The notes beneath the pieces were generated by a model. It was not told the DNA's origin and did no database searches. It saw only the letters and a list, made by a program, of their open reading frames with translations. From Brachionus manjavacas (Eukaryota; Rotifera; Eurotatoria; Ploima; Brachionidae), in the NCBI GenBank assembly GCA_019054805.1, contig JAHQIY010000017.1, positions 930,001 to 994,000 of the forward strand: 64,000 nucleotides of DNA. The letters are read 5' to 3'. Shown here in pieces: positions 1 to 11,640 of the stretch. Every line of letters begins with the position of its first letter. The stretch's first letter is position 1. The translations under genes were made by a program, and so were the position numbers.

Positions 1-462
1 CGAAGCTTTGAATTGAGTGCTTAAAAAAATTTGAATATGCTAAAAATATATGCCAACAAAAAATTAAGCTAGAGTAAAAAAAATATAAAATAAAATTTTG
101 AAGCAAATCTCATTTTTTGTTTAAAATTACTTTATTAAAATCAAAATTAAGCTTATAAAAAAAAATTATTTTATTGCTATTATTTTAAATTTATACTAAT
201 CAATTTCAATTACCCTATAGCATACAATTAAATTAAAAAAAAGGCTACCATACTGATTAATTAGAAATGAAAAAAAATAAATTAAAGAAAAAAATAATTG
301 AAAAACATCACCAAGTAAGTCGACAAGTAAATGTGCATCTTAAGATTTTGACTTACCTAAAAAAAAGCCTTAAAAATAATTAACCCGAAACTATGAGAAA
401 AAATGTAATACGACAATTGGAATTTCACTCTACAAATACAGAAGGTGGTTAAAAATAAAGGT

Positions 463-1061
463 TTAATTTGAGTTATTTTGCTTTCGAAGCATCCTTGGCG
501 GAATGAATTTACAATAAGGCTTTGGATCTGGTCGATTCTTGATATTTGAACATTGGCACTTTCGCCAAAGCTTAAGACATCCAGGACATGACTTATGCAG
601 GTTGATTTCAATCGGTCTCTTAGAGCCCCTGTTTTTGCTGACATAGCCTGATTTTGTTCTTCTTATCGAGCTGTTCACCGAGTTCTGCACTGAATCGTAG
701 GAGGCAGTTCGGCTTGTGAATGGTCTGTTCTGGTTGCAAATAGCCCTTGTGGACACTGCATCAATGGAAATATCGGTCGTTTCATTTGGCGAAAATTTCA
801 AAACACTGCTGGCACTGCTTTGCATTTGAACATACTGGTTGGGGATGGATGGAGGCAAGGACAACGATGTGACAGAGAATGCAACCGGCTGATTGACAAA
901 CGCTGGATTGGGTGAATACGTGGCTGGATTGGATATGGCGTAAAAGTAATTGCCATTTTCAATCGAAGGCATTAAAACTTGGGGGAAAAAAGGCTTGAAT
1001 TTGGAAGACTAGTTTAGACTAGTTTGGACTTACCATAGCTTTGGTTTCCGATAAAAAACAT
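463..1061 (-). CDS. Small Cys-tailed protein of unknown function, two exons
   Basis: I do not recognise this gene. Exons are complement(1034..1061) and complement(463..977). The 28-nt first exon carries the ATG and ends in a GTAAGT donor. The acceptor is a pyrimidine-rich run ending CCCCCAAG. The phase-1 join is in frame and gives 180 aa. The first 100 or so residues are rich in Ser, Asn and Pro with no clear domain. The C-terminal third is basic and holds a Cys cluster (CPGC, then CQC about nine residues on, and one later Cys), which could bind metal. Composition is clearly less AT-rich than the flanks, which supports real coding sequence. The inner ATG at 972 is an alternative start if the microexon is not used. 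The first exon lies near the start of a long AT-rich stretch with no other gene. Confidence 0.6.
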
Positions 1062-2230
1062 TTTTTTATATGTAAAAAAATAAACGTAAACACTTAACAA
1101 ATTTTTTTCTCGAACGAGTAGTGATTTGTAATAAAAAACAAAAATTACTAAAGATCAAAAATATTTCATTGAATTTTGGAAATTTCTTTTGCTTAAAGAT
1201 CCCTATTTCTCATTTTTGAGATATACATGCTTTTTTTGGATGTTCATGTAAGAAGTTAAGAAACAAAGCTTTAGCTTGACGGAAAACAAGAGAGAGTTTT
1301 CTTTCCTTTGAATATTGGAGATTTTAGCTCGTCGATGATTTTCTGTGTGACTCGAGCACATTTTTACGATTCATTCAATCAATTGGCATTCAGAATAAGC
1401 CTTGGCAGGCGAACTCTTCAAAAATTCATCCAAGGTCTTTTGAGCAGCGTTTTTTAATAAAATTTTTTTTAATAAATTTTTTTTCTCTCTGGTCAATAAA
1501 ATTTTTCAAACATCATGCTTACGGACAATTTAAAAGTCGCTGCAACTTATTTGTCCAGGGAAAATTTAAAAATTGAAAAAAAAATTTTTATAAATTTTAT
1601 TTAAAAGAAAAAATTCAAAATTAGCACACTATCACCTTTCATCAAGTGCTCACTTGGCGAAGCAGCTCTATGCTAACAAAAAGTGTTCTCATCTCTAGCA
1701 ATGCATTCATGGCGTTTGTAAAAAAAACACGAGATGCTTAACTAGAGAAGAAAGTTGAAGATCATTAGCCGTATTGATGCGAGCCAATTTGAAAATGTCA
1801 ATCACCATTTTTGTTCGCGCAATTACACAACTCCACTTAGACTTTCTTTTCAAAGTCTTTTTTCTAATTCTACATATCAAGTCCAAGCCATGTATTTCAC
1901 TGACATGAGAAAAAATTAGTTTGTTGTTGTTATGTATTTTTAGCTAGTTTTATTGGGAGGGCAAAAAAAAGATTATGCTATCAGAAAGAAAAATGAATTT
2001 AATTGATTGAATCAAAATCAAATTATTTATCATCTCAAATATTTAAGTATTTATGCTTTAAAATCTCAAACAATTTTTTATTGCTCTACTCTGTCGCAAT
2101 TCACTAACAAATCTTCACTCAGTAAACCTTAAAATTTGATGTAGCATCAATGAAAAAAATAAAGATTTAATCGAATTTTCATCGATGAGTAGTGAGCAGA
2201 TTCATAATGTTTCATCGATGAAAAATTTAA
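1062..2230. other. AT-rich intergenic stretch, no gene seen
   Basis: No ORF with protein-like composition and no recognisable transposon protein. It may include the promoter and 5' UTR of the minus-strand gene that starts at 1061. Confidence 0.5.
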
Positions 2231-2232
2231 AC

Positions 2233-2302
2233 TTCATCGTTTTTTCATATATTTCAATAAAATTTTTTTCATCGTTTTTTCATATATTTCAATAAAATTT
2301 TT
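2233..2302. repeat. 35-bp direct tandem duplication
   Basis: A 35-bp unit beginning TTCATCG occurs twice back to back (starts at 2233 and 2268), and the first bases of a third copy follow at 2303. Short related TTCATCGATGA motifs lie just upstream at 2180-2222. A simple minisatellite in AT-rich DNA. Confidence 0.7.
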
Positions 2303-3109
2303 TTCATCGAATTAAAATAAATTTAAAAGTAATTTATCAATTGTTAATTCTTTATTTTAATTTATTATAGAAAAAATTTATGAAAAAAATAATAAATTAC
2401 TCAAGCCTGTTTAAAAAAATTCAAAATTAACTATCTCATAAAAAACAATTTAATTATAGTTTGTAAATTAAATATACAATTTTCGTTTAAATTAAGAAAA
2501 AAATTTTAAAACTAATATTATTAACATAAACTGTTAAAAAATTGTAGTTTATGGTCTCTCATCATTCAACAATAATTTTAAAGTTCTCTTTGCTTGTGGA
2601 CAACCTCAATAATTCTAGTATTCGATTCGGATATATGATTAGGTCCATAACTCATTTTTTCCGGATTCTATTTCTCTATTAATTTTGGTTAATCTTAAAA
2701 AAAATAATTTATTAATTAAATAAATTAACTAATTGAGCAAAGTCTAATTTGTCAGAAAAAAAGATGGTTTTTTTTTTAATGATGGTAATCTTTCTCTTTT
2801 CTTAAAAATTTATCTCACTTGATAGAATTCAATAGATAAATGAATTAATTAAAATTCTTTCGAATTAATTTTTGGGTTTTTTTCTAATATTTTTTAATTA
2901 ATAAATTTTTGTAAGTTTTGTCTAAATCATACATGTCGAAATTTAAGATACCTGTCCAAAACAGGCATATTCTACTAAATTAGATCCTAAAATCAATTAC
3001 AAAAAGCATTTGAAAACTATCAGTTCAAAAGAAATCTCCAAAATTATACATGTTCAGAAAAATTAAAAGTTTTAAGTGGGGATCCTCTTTAAAATGGACA
3101 GAATTTTAT

Positions 3110-3348
3110 ATATGTTCCCCATAAGATCATTTTTCGACTACTGTCTTATAATACTTCAATCAGGTACTCAGAAAATCAAAGTCGACTACAAGAATTGTAA
3201 AATCGGGTCCTGAGATTCATCAAATATTTTCCATTAAGGACAAGTATCAAAACAATCCACAAAGAGCTAAGAATCGACTTGATCGATGACAGAGCATGTA
3301 ATGTACTGAATCAAACATTACATTACATTCCTAATTTATTAAATAAAT
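3110..3348 (+). mobile_element. LINE reverse transcriptase C-terminal fragment
   Basis: Conceptual translation in shifting frames gives IRSFFDYCLI and then QNRVLRFIKYFPLRTSIKTI followed by a short helix-like stretch. This pattern is typical of the region after the RT palm in APE-type non-LTR retrotransposons (Q-N-R-x-L-R-x-I). It is frameshifted and truncated on both sides, so it is a dead fragment. Confidence 0.6.
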
Positions 3349-3654
3349 ATTATTTTAAAAAAATCATATTTTTTTATCAAAATTAATTTAATATTCTAGT
3401 TGAATTAATTTCACTTACAACCTTACAAGAGGAAACAAGTTTTTTCAAAATTTATCACAACCAAGAAAAACCATGAATTAATAAATTAAATTTAACAATG
3501 TAAATACAACATAAATATTATTTTCTACTATAATTGTACACATAATGTGATGTTTACATTAGTACCCTTGGATTAAAGATGTCGCTATTCCACACACATT
3601 TTAATCATTTTCACACACATTCACACACATTTTAATCTATTGCAATCATGGGGA

Positions 3655-3815
3655 CTGAAAAGAAAGCGCCGCTACTCGGAATTGGCCTGGAAAAACTTTT
3701 CCTAATGTTGTAGTTCTCTCAATAACTACAAGCCAAATTAAGTGTATATAGTTTCACAGCGCAATACTATGATCTCATGCGCTTGGCTAGTCGTTAGTAT
3801 TTAACCGTGTGTAAA
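3655..3815 (+). ncRNA. Structured, GC-richer block; possible RNA gene of unknown type
   Basis: The block is GC-richer than everything around it and has several perfect short stems. AATTGGC at 3680 pairs with GCCAAATT at 3732 and encloses two hairpins (GGAAA/TTTCC at 3689-3702 and TTGTAGTT/AACTACAA at 3708-3731), giving a three-way junction. A further stem, AGCGCA/TGCGCT, lies at 3758-3783. I could not match it to a tRNA, snRNA, RNase P, SRP or hammerhead layout. It could be a real structured RNA or a fragment of a folded transposon; strand is uncertain. Confidence 0.25.
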
Positions 3816-4244
3816 AATTAAACATGTTTTGTATTTTTTTAATTTAATTTTTGCTATTTAATAATCATCACTATTATTTTTCTCTTTCTTTATTATTTGT
3901 TTAGGCTAGAAGTGGCCATTTACTAATAAAGTTATTATTTAATTCTTTTTTTTTTTAAATCAATTTAATAAATAAAAATAAGAGATACTTTAAGTAAAAT
4001 TAGTTGCTGTTTTATTTAATTTAGGAGACAGATTAATAAATATAAGTTAAGGGTATTTAGTAAAATAAGAGATCGATATTAGTGATCGATTAAATACCTC
4101 CCTTATTATTAACTAAATAATGTAAGGTAAAATAAAATAAAAATTATAATAAACGAAATTAAAAAAAAAAGAAAAGATATGTAATAAATTGATTTCTAAT
4201 TTTAGAGGTTAGACATGTTTAAATATTTTAAATATCAGAAAAAA

Positions 4245-4375
4245 AAGAGGAAATAGTAAGGTAGCAATTACACAATGGAGTTGGATATTCGATATATCTT
4301 GATTCGAAACCTTCTCTGTATTCTTCCACCAGTCTGACAGTGGAACATAATGACTCAATCCTGCCCTGACATAAA
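4245..4375 (-). mobile_element. LINE 3' fragment, same family as 10.1-11.3 kb
   Basis: The reverse complement matches the end of the LINE copy at 10540-10680: the segment encoding a short Leu/Val/Glu stretch ending FESRYIEY, followed by the CCAACTCCATTGTGTAATTG block and its T-rich tail. Only about 130 bp remain. Confidence 0.6.
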
Positions 4376-5012
4376 TTATTACTAAATTATTTTTTAAATA
4401 AATAAATAGATTTTAAATGAATTAATTAAACCAAATTAAATCAGATCGATTCTTCTGGTCCAGAGAATGTTTTATTAAAAGCTTTATCCTTGGTTATTGC
4501 TAAAACACGGACCATCCCTCAGAGATCGAAAGAATAATTCAAGAAACTCCGGACATGTGTTTATATTTATATTTCGGAATTTCCGTTAAGGACCACCGGA
4601 AAAGACTTGATCAAATGTGCTCTCTTGAAGTTATAACTTAAATTAATTTAAATTAGACAAAAATAAAAAATAAAGGGAATTAGCTGTGTTTCTAGTCAAC
4701 TATGTGTAAAATGATAAAATTACTGATTTTTAAATAATTATGGGTCAATTTTTATTTAGATCTTAATATTTAAAACCCAAATGTGTGAAAGAAAGTAAAA
4801 TTTTCATGCATATACTTACGATAACTAATTTTAATATTTAAATATAGTGCTTTTATTATTGTCTTAATCCATTTTTTAGATTACATAATACACATTAATT
4901 TTTTTAACAACTTATAAATAAATTTTAATTAAAAAATTAAGAAAAGAAAAAAACATTCAAATTCATTGAAATTCATTCATTCAAGTTTTTCTTTCAAGAA
5001 ATGTTGTATGTA

Positions 5013-5316
5013 CAGTATGTCACAAAAAGTTACAATCAAGTTGAAAAAAACAAAAATATTGTTATTTTGCAATTAAAAAAATCGTTAACTATTAATTTAT
5101 TTCAAATAATAGCTTTTTTAAAGTAAGACTACCTAAAAACCTGACAAAATAGGGAAAAATGGGTAAAAATAAAATAACTGATCAACAGAGATGGTAAATT
5201 GCATGTTTTTTGAAAAATCAGACAAAGGCTGAAAGAGAAATAGCCGAGTTAACGAAAAAATGAACAAATAAAACAATCAAATAGAAAAAAAGTTTGATTC
5301 TAACTTTTTGTGACTG
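5013..5316 (+). mobile_element. Tc1/mariner-type deletion derivative
   Basis: Left end CAGTATGTCACAAAAAGTTA and right end TTTTTGTGACTG form imperfect terminal inverted repeats, and TA flanks both ends (5011-5012, 5317-5318), as expected for Tc1/mariner. Inside, a short stretch translates to a helix-turn-helix-like start (AEREIAEL) typical of the transposase N-terminus. The catalytic DDE part is absent, so this 304-bp copy is non-autonomous. Confidence 0.75.
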
Positions 5317-5329
5317 TACAGAAATATTC

Positions 5330-6060
5330 ATTAAATCATTTAATCAATACTTATGAAAAAAATTCTTTAAAATCAGTTTTTAATAAGAATTTTTCAATTT
5401 AATAAATAAAATAAATCAATCAATTAAATAATCAATACTAATTTCTTTTTCTTTTATTTTTGTTATTCTGGCAGCGGAGCAACAGGTAAAACCTTGTTAT
5501 TTTTAAATTGTAATATTGATTTCAAAAAATCCATTCTAAATTGCATCTATTTTACCTAAAACTATTTAATAGATAATAAATAATTAAAAAATTGATATTT
5601 TTTCTTACCATTAGATTGAAAAGATAATAATATAATAGAGTGTCACGCCAATAATCTTTGGGTATGACAAGAGTAATACCTTGATTTTGTCAATGGTCTG
5701 CGTAAAACGAAAATCGTTGACAAAAACAAATAATGACAAACTAGAAATCGTCAACAAAGGTTGACAAAATTGAACTTTTTATTGTAAAAAATAAGCCATA
5801 AAAAATTAGATCAAGTAATAAAAAGCAAATTAAATAATTAACTTATTCGCGGTGGTTTCTTTTTTACTCTGAGCCCAATAAAGCCTTAGCTTAAGAAGCC
5901 TTATTTTTCCAAAATGAAATGAAAAATTTTTTTTCATTGACAAAATCAACACATTAATTAAATTAAATAAATAAATAAACATTTGAAAACAACTAAGAAA
6001 TTCATCCATCCCATATTCTATCTTAACTCCAAACTCTTTTTGAAAGTAATATATCCTTGG
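5330..6060. other. AT-rich spacer upstream of the Glu-rich gene
   Basis: No convincing gene. It presumably holds the promoter and 5' UTR of the gene starting at 6168. A weak minus-strand ORF at 5830-6075 has no protein-like features. Confidence 0.4.
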
Positions 6061-6167
6061 AGTGCTGTTTAACATAATCTCACAATATGCTCATGTCGTC
6101 AATCGACTTCATATGAATTTTTTTCTTAGCTTAATATTTGGCAATTTTAGTCAAAAATTTGCACACA

Positions 6168-8643
6168 ATGGACAACTACCGGAGCTCGGGAATGCACTAC
6201 CAAAACCAGGGCACCAACACCACCAACAACGGAGGCAAAAATCGCAACAGAAAAAAAAAGAACAAGCAGAACAAGAACCAAAATCTGCCCCTGTCTCCGT
6301 CCAAGAGCATCATCAACCATTACGATGACTACGGTGGCTCGATGAGTTTAGGTAAGTGTGCAAAGTGATGCACAACATCAACAACTACAAAAACTCTCTA
6401 AATCTTTTCAAAGATCATCAGTCATTTGGCCGGCCATTTAGCCAGTTTCCCAACAATCAAAACTATGCCTACAACAATCGAGCTAAATACAACAACAATG
6501 GCAAGTTTAACAAAAGACGAAATGGCAGTCAGAGCAATTACTACTCGAGCGGAACGTACGAAAATGATCGCCTAAACAAAAGTGTAAGTATTTAAATGTG
6601 GACATTTTTTTCATATCAAACTTTGTGTTTCAGTTGACTCCGAACAGCTCGTTTGGAGAAAACCAAAGAATCCAGACTTCCATTTCGCTGGACAATTTTG
6701 ACCTTGTGTCTAGCTTGAACGCAAAGCGCTCCCCGTCGAGCTCCTATCCGCTGATGTCGTCCAACGTGGTCATCGGCCAGAAGCCGAGCTCGCCGTTCAA
6801 GAACGGCACTTATCAGCAGCAGCAGACCATTGTCGAACAAGTTAATCTGGAAGAGATGTCGGAGACAACGGCCAGCTTGAGCATGCATGATGTAGAAGCC
6901 AAGAGCAATGACGTCCTCTCTTCTATAACCTCCACTGAGAGCTTGAATACCAGTGGTGATTTCATGGTCGATCATCATACGCCCTTGTCCAACTACTCGA
7001 CGCCCATGAATCACTCGGACTCAAGTCGAGTGTTCGACCCGGACATGTCTCCCAAAAAGCACCGAGACCATGAGGAGAGCCTCGATCAGAATGACAAAAC
7101 TCCGATTAGGTATGACGAGGCGGAGCACACGGTGAAACACAGTGAGGCCAAGAGCGACCACTCGTCCGCTCTGTCTTCCAATTCATCGCCTGACTCAAAA
7201 AATTCCGATCAAAATTTGGTCACTGCCAGCGAAGGCGAGAATTCTTTCACAAGCGAACAATTGATGCCAAATCACCAAGAGCACAATTTGGCCAAAGAGT
7301 TGGAAAAAATAGCCGCCAATTTTGAACTCAATGTGCTCACAAATCAGGACACTGAGAGCAACAAATCGGTCAATGGATCTGCTGACTCCTCCGCAACAGA
7401 GTCTTATGCCACCACTTCGAACGAAAGAGATGATGAAATGAAAGACAGCGAACAGCAATCTAATAGTGAGCTTGACAATGCGGAGAACAAAGTGGAACAG
7501 CTTGTAATACAAGAGGTTAGGTTGGAACTAGACGAGGACAAAAAAGAAGAAACTGTGATAGAGGAAAAAATTGATGAGCCGCTTGTTGTTCAAGACCAAA
7601 ATAGAGTGAGTGAACAAACTTCAGATCATGCGATCGAAGATCTCTCCTTAGAAGAGAAAAAAGAACAGACTGTACTAGAAGTTGAGGAAGCAATGTCCGA
7701 ACAACAACATTTACAGGCAATTGAAACGAAATCTTCTGAAGAGGACAAAATAGAGAACACCACACAGAAGAGCCAAGAGATAAAAGAAGAAGAGCCCTTA
7801 GAACAAAGCAGAGAAGAGAGCGCAGAGATGAAACAAGAGATCATGAAAGAAGAAGAGCCCTTAGAACAAAACAGAGAAGAGAGCGCAGAGATCATGAAAA
7901 AGGAAGAAGAGCCTTTAGAACAAAGCAGAGAAGAGAGTGCAGAGATCATGAAAAAGGAAGAAGAGCCTTTAGAACAAAGCAGAGAAGAGAGCGCAGAGAT
8001 GAAACAAGAGATCATGAAAGAAGAAGAGCCCTTAGAACAAAACAGAGAAGAGAGTGCAGAGATCATGAAAAAGGAAGACGAGCCTTTAGAACAAAGCAGA
8101 GAAGAGAGCGCAGAGATGAAACAAGAGATCATGAAAGAAGAAGAGCCCTTAGAACAAAACAGAGAAGAGAGCGCAGAGATGATCAAAGCGGAAGGTCTCG
8201 TAAAAGAAGGCAAACAAGAGGACAGAGAGCAGAACAAAGAGGCTATGAATGAAAAAGATGTTGAAGAGAAAGTGGTTGATTTATGCGAAGTAAAAGTTGA
8301 GAGCGTGCAATTAGCTGTTGGTGCTCAATCAGTTGACACGAGAAATGAAGAAAATAAAGAGATTATAGTTGGAACTGGTGGTTATGAAATTCAAATAAGA
8401 CCACATGTTGAAGAGATTATTTTGACTGATGGGGAACAAGTAATTAAACAAGGGTCCGATTTGAAAATCGCTCCTGTTGAGACTGGTAGCAATGAGGAAG
8501 CCAGATGTGACGAGGACCACCAGGAGTTCGAGATTCTGGAACAATCGAATGACTCGATTGTCTCGGAGCCCAACGATAAAACCAACACAAGCATTACTCA
8601 AAAAGAACCTGCTGTAGACTGTTTTTCTTGCACAATTGTTTGA
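6168..8643 (+). CDS. Glu-rich repeat protein with C-terminal CaaX-like box, three exons
   Basis: I do not recognise this gene. Exons are 6168..6351, 6414..6583 and 6634..8643, with GTAAGT donors and CAAAG/TTTCAG acceptors. Joins are phase 1 then phase 0 and give 787 aa. The N-terminal 120 residues are rich in Asn, Lys, Arg, Tyr and Gln (a low-complexity, RNA-binding-like composition). The middle is Ser/Asp/Glu rich. Next comes a 135-residue array of seven near-identical units (7786-8190). The last residues are DCFSCTIV; C-T-I-V fits a CaaX prenylation box, with a second Cys three residues upstream of it that could be acylated. If prenylated, this would be a disordered, acidic, membrane-tethered protein. 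That role is inference; the gene model itself is strong. Confidence 0.8.
7786..8190 (+). repeat. Coding minisatellite of seven 54- or 63-bp units
   Basis: Seven units share the core EEPLEQ-S/N-REESAE. Units ending MKQEIMK are 21 aa (63 bp, A) and units ending in IMKK or a variant of it are 18 aa (54 bp, B). The order is A B B A B A B. All lengths are multiples of three, so copy-number change keeps the frame. The high nucleotide identity between units points to recent expansion. Confidence 0.9.
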
Positions 8644-10080
8644 TAGTTAGCACACTCAGTTTTTAGCTCATGTAAATGATTATAATTTAGAGAAATTTTT
8701 TGTTAAAAAGTAAACTTTTCTATCTAAACATTTAAACATTTTTGATGCCTTGTTTGACATTTTTTTGGCACTTTTGGACTTAACTTATTTTTTATTACTC
8801 TTTTCCTTTCTTGTTTTACTTTACTATTGTTGCACTATTTTATGGTTGAAATTTAAAAACAAATATATATTTAGACTTGGACAAAATTAGCAAATATTTT
8901 CAGATTTATTTAATTTTAAAATAAATTTTTTTTATCTTATGCCAATTTTTAATTTTAAGTTCTTGAATATTACTTTTTAAATTTTTGCTTGAACAATTTA
9001 GTCACATGTGTTGAATACCATCTATTTTTGTAAAAATCATAAAAAATGATCAAATGAATTGTAAAACATTCTTTGAATACATTTTTTCTGGTCCTGTCAA
9101 AAGCAATTTACTGAGAAGTGATCAAATCAGAGATTCAAATTAAGAAGAGATTAGTGCAAAGTTCAACGAAGAGAATTTGTGGCAAGCAACACTACTAAAC
9201 ACAAAAACAACTAAGAATAAAATTAAAGAGTTTAAAATTAAATTTAAAGTTTATTTTAGTCAAATTGAGTAATTTTTTGGTTAAAAATAAAGCTCAATTA
9301 CACTTTGGATACATTAAAAATAGGTTATTTTTTTGTTGAAATTCTTCAAGAATTTAATTAAAAACTGCTTTCAAAAACTATCAAACTTTAGGACTTTCTA
9401 CTTAATTTTTTTTTCACAAATCAAAGTCAAGGCCAAAGTCTTGGTTTTGTATTTTTTTTTGGTTAGATTTAATTTAAAAAAATGTTGAAGAAAAAAAACG
9501 ACTAAATTATATTAAAATTTTCCTTTAATGAAAAAATAAAAGACAAAAGGTCCCAAATCAAGCTATTAATTAATTAATTAGCTTGCTTTGAGCTAATGTA
9601 AAATTACCGGAAATTATGTAAATTTTTGTAAAAAATTACTACTTTTTTGAGAATTTTGTTATTCTTTGAATATTTTTTAAAAATTTTTAGCCTGAAAAAA
9701 AAATTAATTTTATTCACGTAATTTTACGTGAAAATTTATTTGAAGATGGTAATTTTTAGTAAAAAAAAAGTAAAAAAAAAAGTAAATTTTTAAACAATAA
9801 ACAAAACCTAAAAATTAAAAAATGATCAATTATACACATCCCAATATAATTCAATGATTCGACTTACCGCCATTTTTTTCTATAACCACTTTAATTACGA
9901 TCGAACAAGGCTCAAAAAATTATCAACAAACTATTTTACTCGATCAGCTCTATTTGATAAAGACATTGCAGAAATCGTCAATTCATTCAAAAACTCTGCA
10001 ATTTAACCGATTAAATCAATACTAAAACATCTCAATTAAACAATTTCATTTTATTTTTATTAATCTCCAACTTTAATTAA
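8644..10080. other. AT-rich intergenic stretch, no gene seen
   Basis: 3' flank of the Glu-rich gene followed by low-complexity AT DNA. Short palindromes built on TTTACGTAAA-like and TTAATTAATTAA motifs occur near 9560-9740. No transposon protein is recognisable. Confidence 0.4.
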
Positions 10081-10089
10081 TGTTTTAAA

Positions 10090-11262
10090 AAAACTTGTTT
10101 GTTTGAGGTACAAAAAAGAGAGGGATAATCTAAACTTAAAAATTTATGGAAACAGAATACTGAGCCAAAAAGAAATCAAGTTTCATGGTATTAAATTTGA
10201 TTCTAAGTTAAACTTTAATATGCTGGTAGACGAAATTAAAGAACGCTGCAATAAAAGGCTAAATATTATAAGACCCCATTAAAAATGGGGTCTTACTCAA
10301 ATCACACTAGGAAATTTATATAAATCTTTAGTGGGATCGATTTTGGACTATTCTTTTCCTTGCTTGAATTCATTTTCAGAAAATAATATCAAAAAACTAC
10401 AAGATATTCAGAATACAGCATTCAGATCTATCCTTAAGTTAAAATATGATACTCCCTCCAACATGGTGCATCATGAGGCTTTTAATAAACTAAAATTACT
10501 AACAGTCTCGAATCGGCTTTTTGAGTTGAGTGCGAGATATGTTGGGACAGGACTCAGTTATTCTATTCCATTGATTGTAAGACTGGTGGAGGAATACAAA
10601 GAATGTTTCGAATCAAGATATATTGAATACCCAACTCCATTGTGTAATTGCTACCTTACTATTTCTTCTTTTTTTCCAGAATCTTGAACTATTTAAACAT
10701 GTGCCACATGTGCCACATCTTTTCCAATTTATGTCTTTTCAACTTTCATTTTTTTGGGCTTATTTACTTTATTTTGATTTTTTTTTATCTCATTTTATTA
10801 ACTTTTATTTATTTTTGATTTTATTTTGATTTTTTTAACTTATTCTGAAGGAGTCCTAGCTGGTTTTGTGAAATTCAGTACAAAATGAAAAAAAAGAACA
10901 GAAAAAATGTAAAAAAATTGAATAACTTTTTTTCAAAAGGTTTAAACTTAGTTCTGTAAATGCAACATAGTGCAACTTTCAAAGTTGCATCAAATATCAA
11001 AGCCTGCTAAATTTGCAGAGTTATACAGAAATTAAATTTCAATATAATCGAGCGTGGTGCATTTTGCAGAGATTCTGCACACCATGAGCAGACATTTACA
11101 GTTGATGCAACTTTGAATGTTGCACCATGCTGCAATTTCAGAATTTATTTAAAACTTTTAGATAAAAAGTTATTAAATTTTTAATACTTTGATCTGTTCT
11201 TTTGTACTGAACTTCACAAAACCGTCCTAGCTCGATACAGAAATAAATAAATAGATAATATT
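10090..11262 (+). mobile_element. Truncated LINE with 3' tail, split by a TIR element
   Basis: Codes for the C-terminal end of an APE-type LINE RT in at least two frames: a stretch with FHGIKFDSKLNFNM and DEIKERCNKRLNII, then, after a frame break near 10270, LYKSLVGSILDYSFPCLNSF and an IQNTAFRSILKLK-like stretch (ORF to 10687). The 3' UTR includes CCAACTCCATTGTGTAATTG and a TTCTGAAGGAG...AGCTCGATACAG motif ending in (AATA)n. Related pieces recur at 4245, 22346, 29494 and 42120. The tail is interrupted at 10862-11223. The 5' part is missing. Confidence 0.75.
10862..11223. mobile_element. Foldback MITE with 9-bp target duplication
   Basis: The ends are inverted copies of GGTTTTGTGAA-A/G-TTCAGTAC. 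The element is flanked on both sides by GTCCTAGCT (10853-10861 and 11224-11232). The inverted repeats reach well over 100 bp inward, including TGCAACTTTCAAAGTTGCAT-like segments. No protein is encoded. A 9-bp duplication fits MULE-type elements best. It sits inside the 3' UTR of the LINE copy, so it is younger than that LINE. Confidence 0.8.
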
Positions 11263-11444
11263 AAAAATTTAATAAATTGTGATTATTTTAGTATAGCGCT
11301 TATCTTGCTGAAAAGGCAGCGTGCGATCTTCAAGCAGCGGGCCTAAATGGTTATTTTGTAAACGAATATTAAAAAAAATTTTACAATTCAATCATACGTT
11401 CTTTTGAAAAGTTTATTCAAATCTCTTTAAAGTTTTAAAAACGA

Positions 11445-11640
11445 AAATTTGTCATCTATAATAGCCATCAATTTATTATCGTCCGCAAATTTTTCGCAGA
11501 GAGGTTCTAGAATCTTAGACAGATCATTGATGTACATGATAAATACTTTCTTCTGTCTTCTTCCAAGCAAAAACGCTTCTATCCATTTGATAATTGACTC
11601 ATCAAATCTTCTACTTTTAGAAGCATTTCAATCATTTTAC
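11445..11640 (-). mobile_element. LINE reverse transcriptase fragment with internal deletion
   Basis: Minus-strand translation gives WIEAFLLGRRQKKVF joined directly to IMYINDLSKILEPL and KFADDNKL. The first is the stretch before the RT GVPQGS motif and the last holds the catalytic FADD. The GVPQGSVLGP segment that should lie between them is missing, so this is a deletion-bearing relic. Confidence 0.65.

Noticed and set aside
3655-3815. Hammerhead ribozyme or tRNA
   Set aside because: No CTGATGA/GAAA core and no A/B boxes with tRNA spacing on either strand.
5830-6075. Minus-strand ORF next to the Glu-rich gene
   Set aside because: Composition follows AT-rich noise, and there are no motifs or splice support.
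7626-8237. 203-aa minus-strand ORF
   Set aside because: It is the antisense shadow of the Glu-rich coding repeat; its Ser/Cys repeats mirror those codons.
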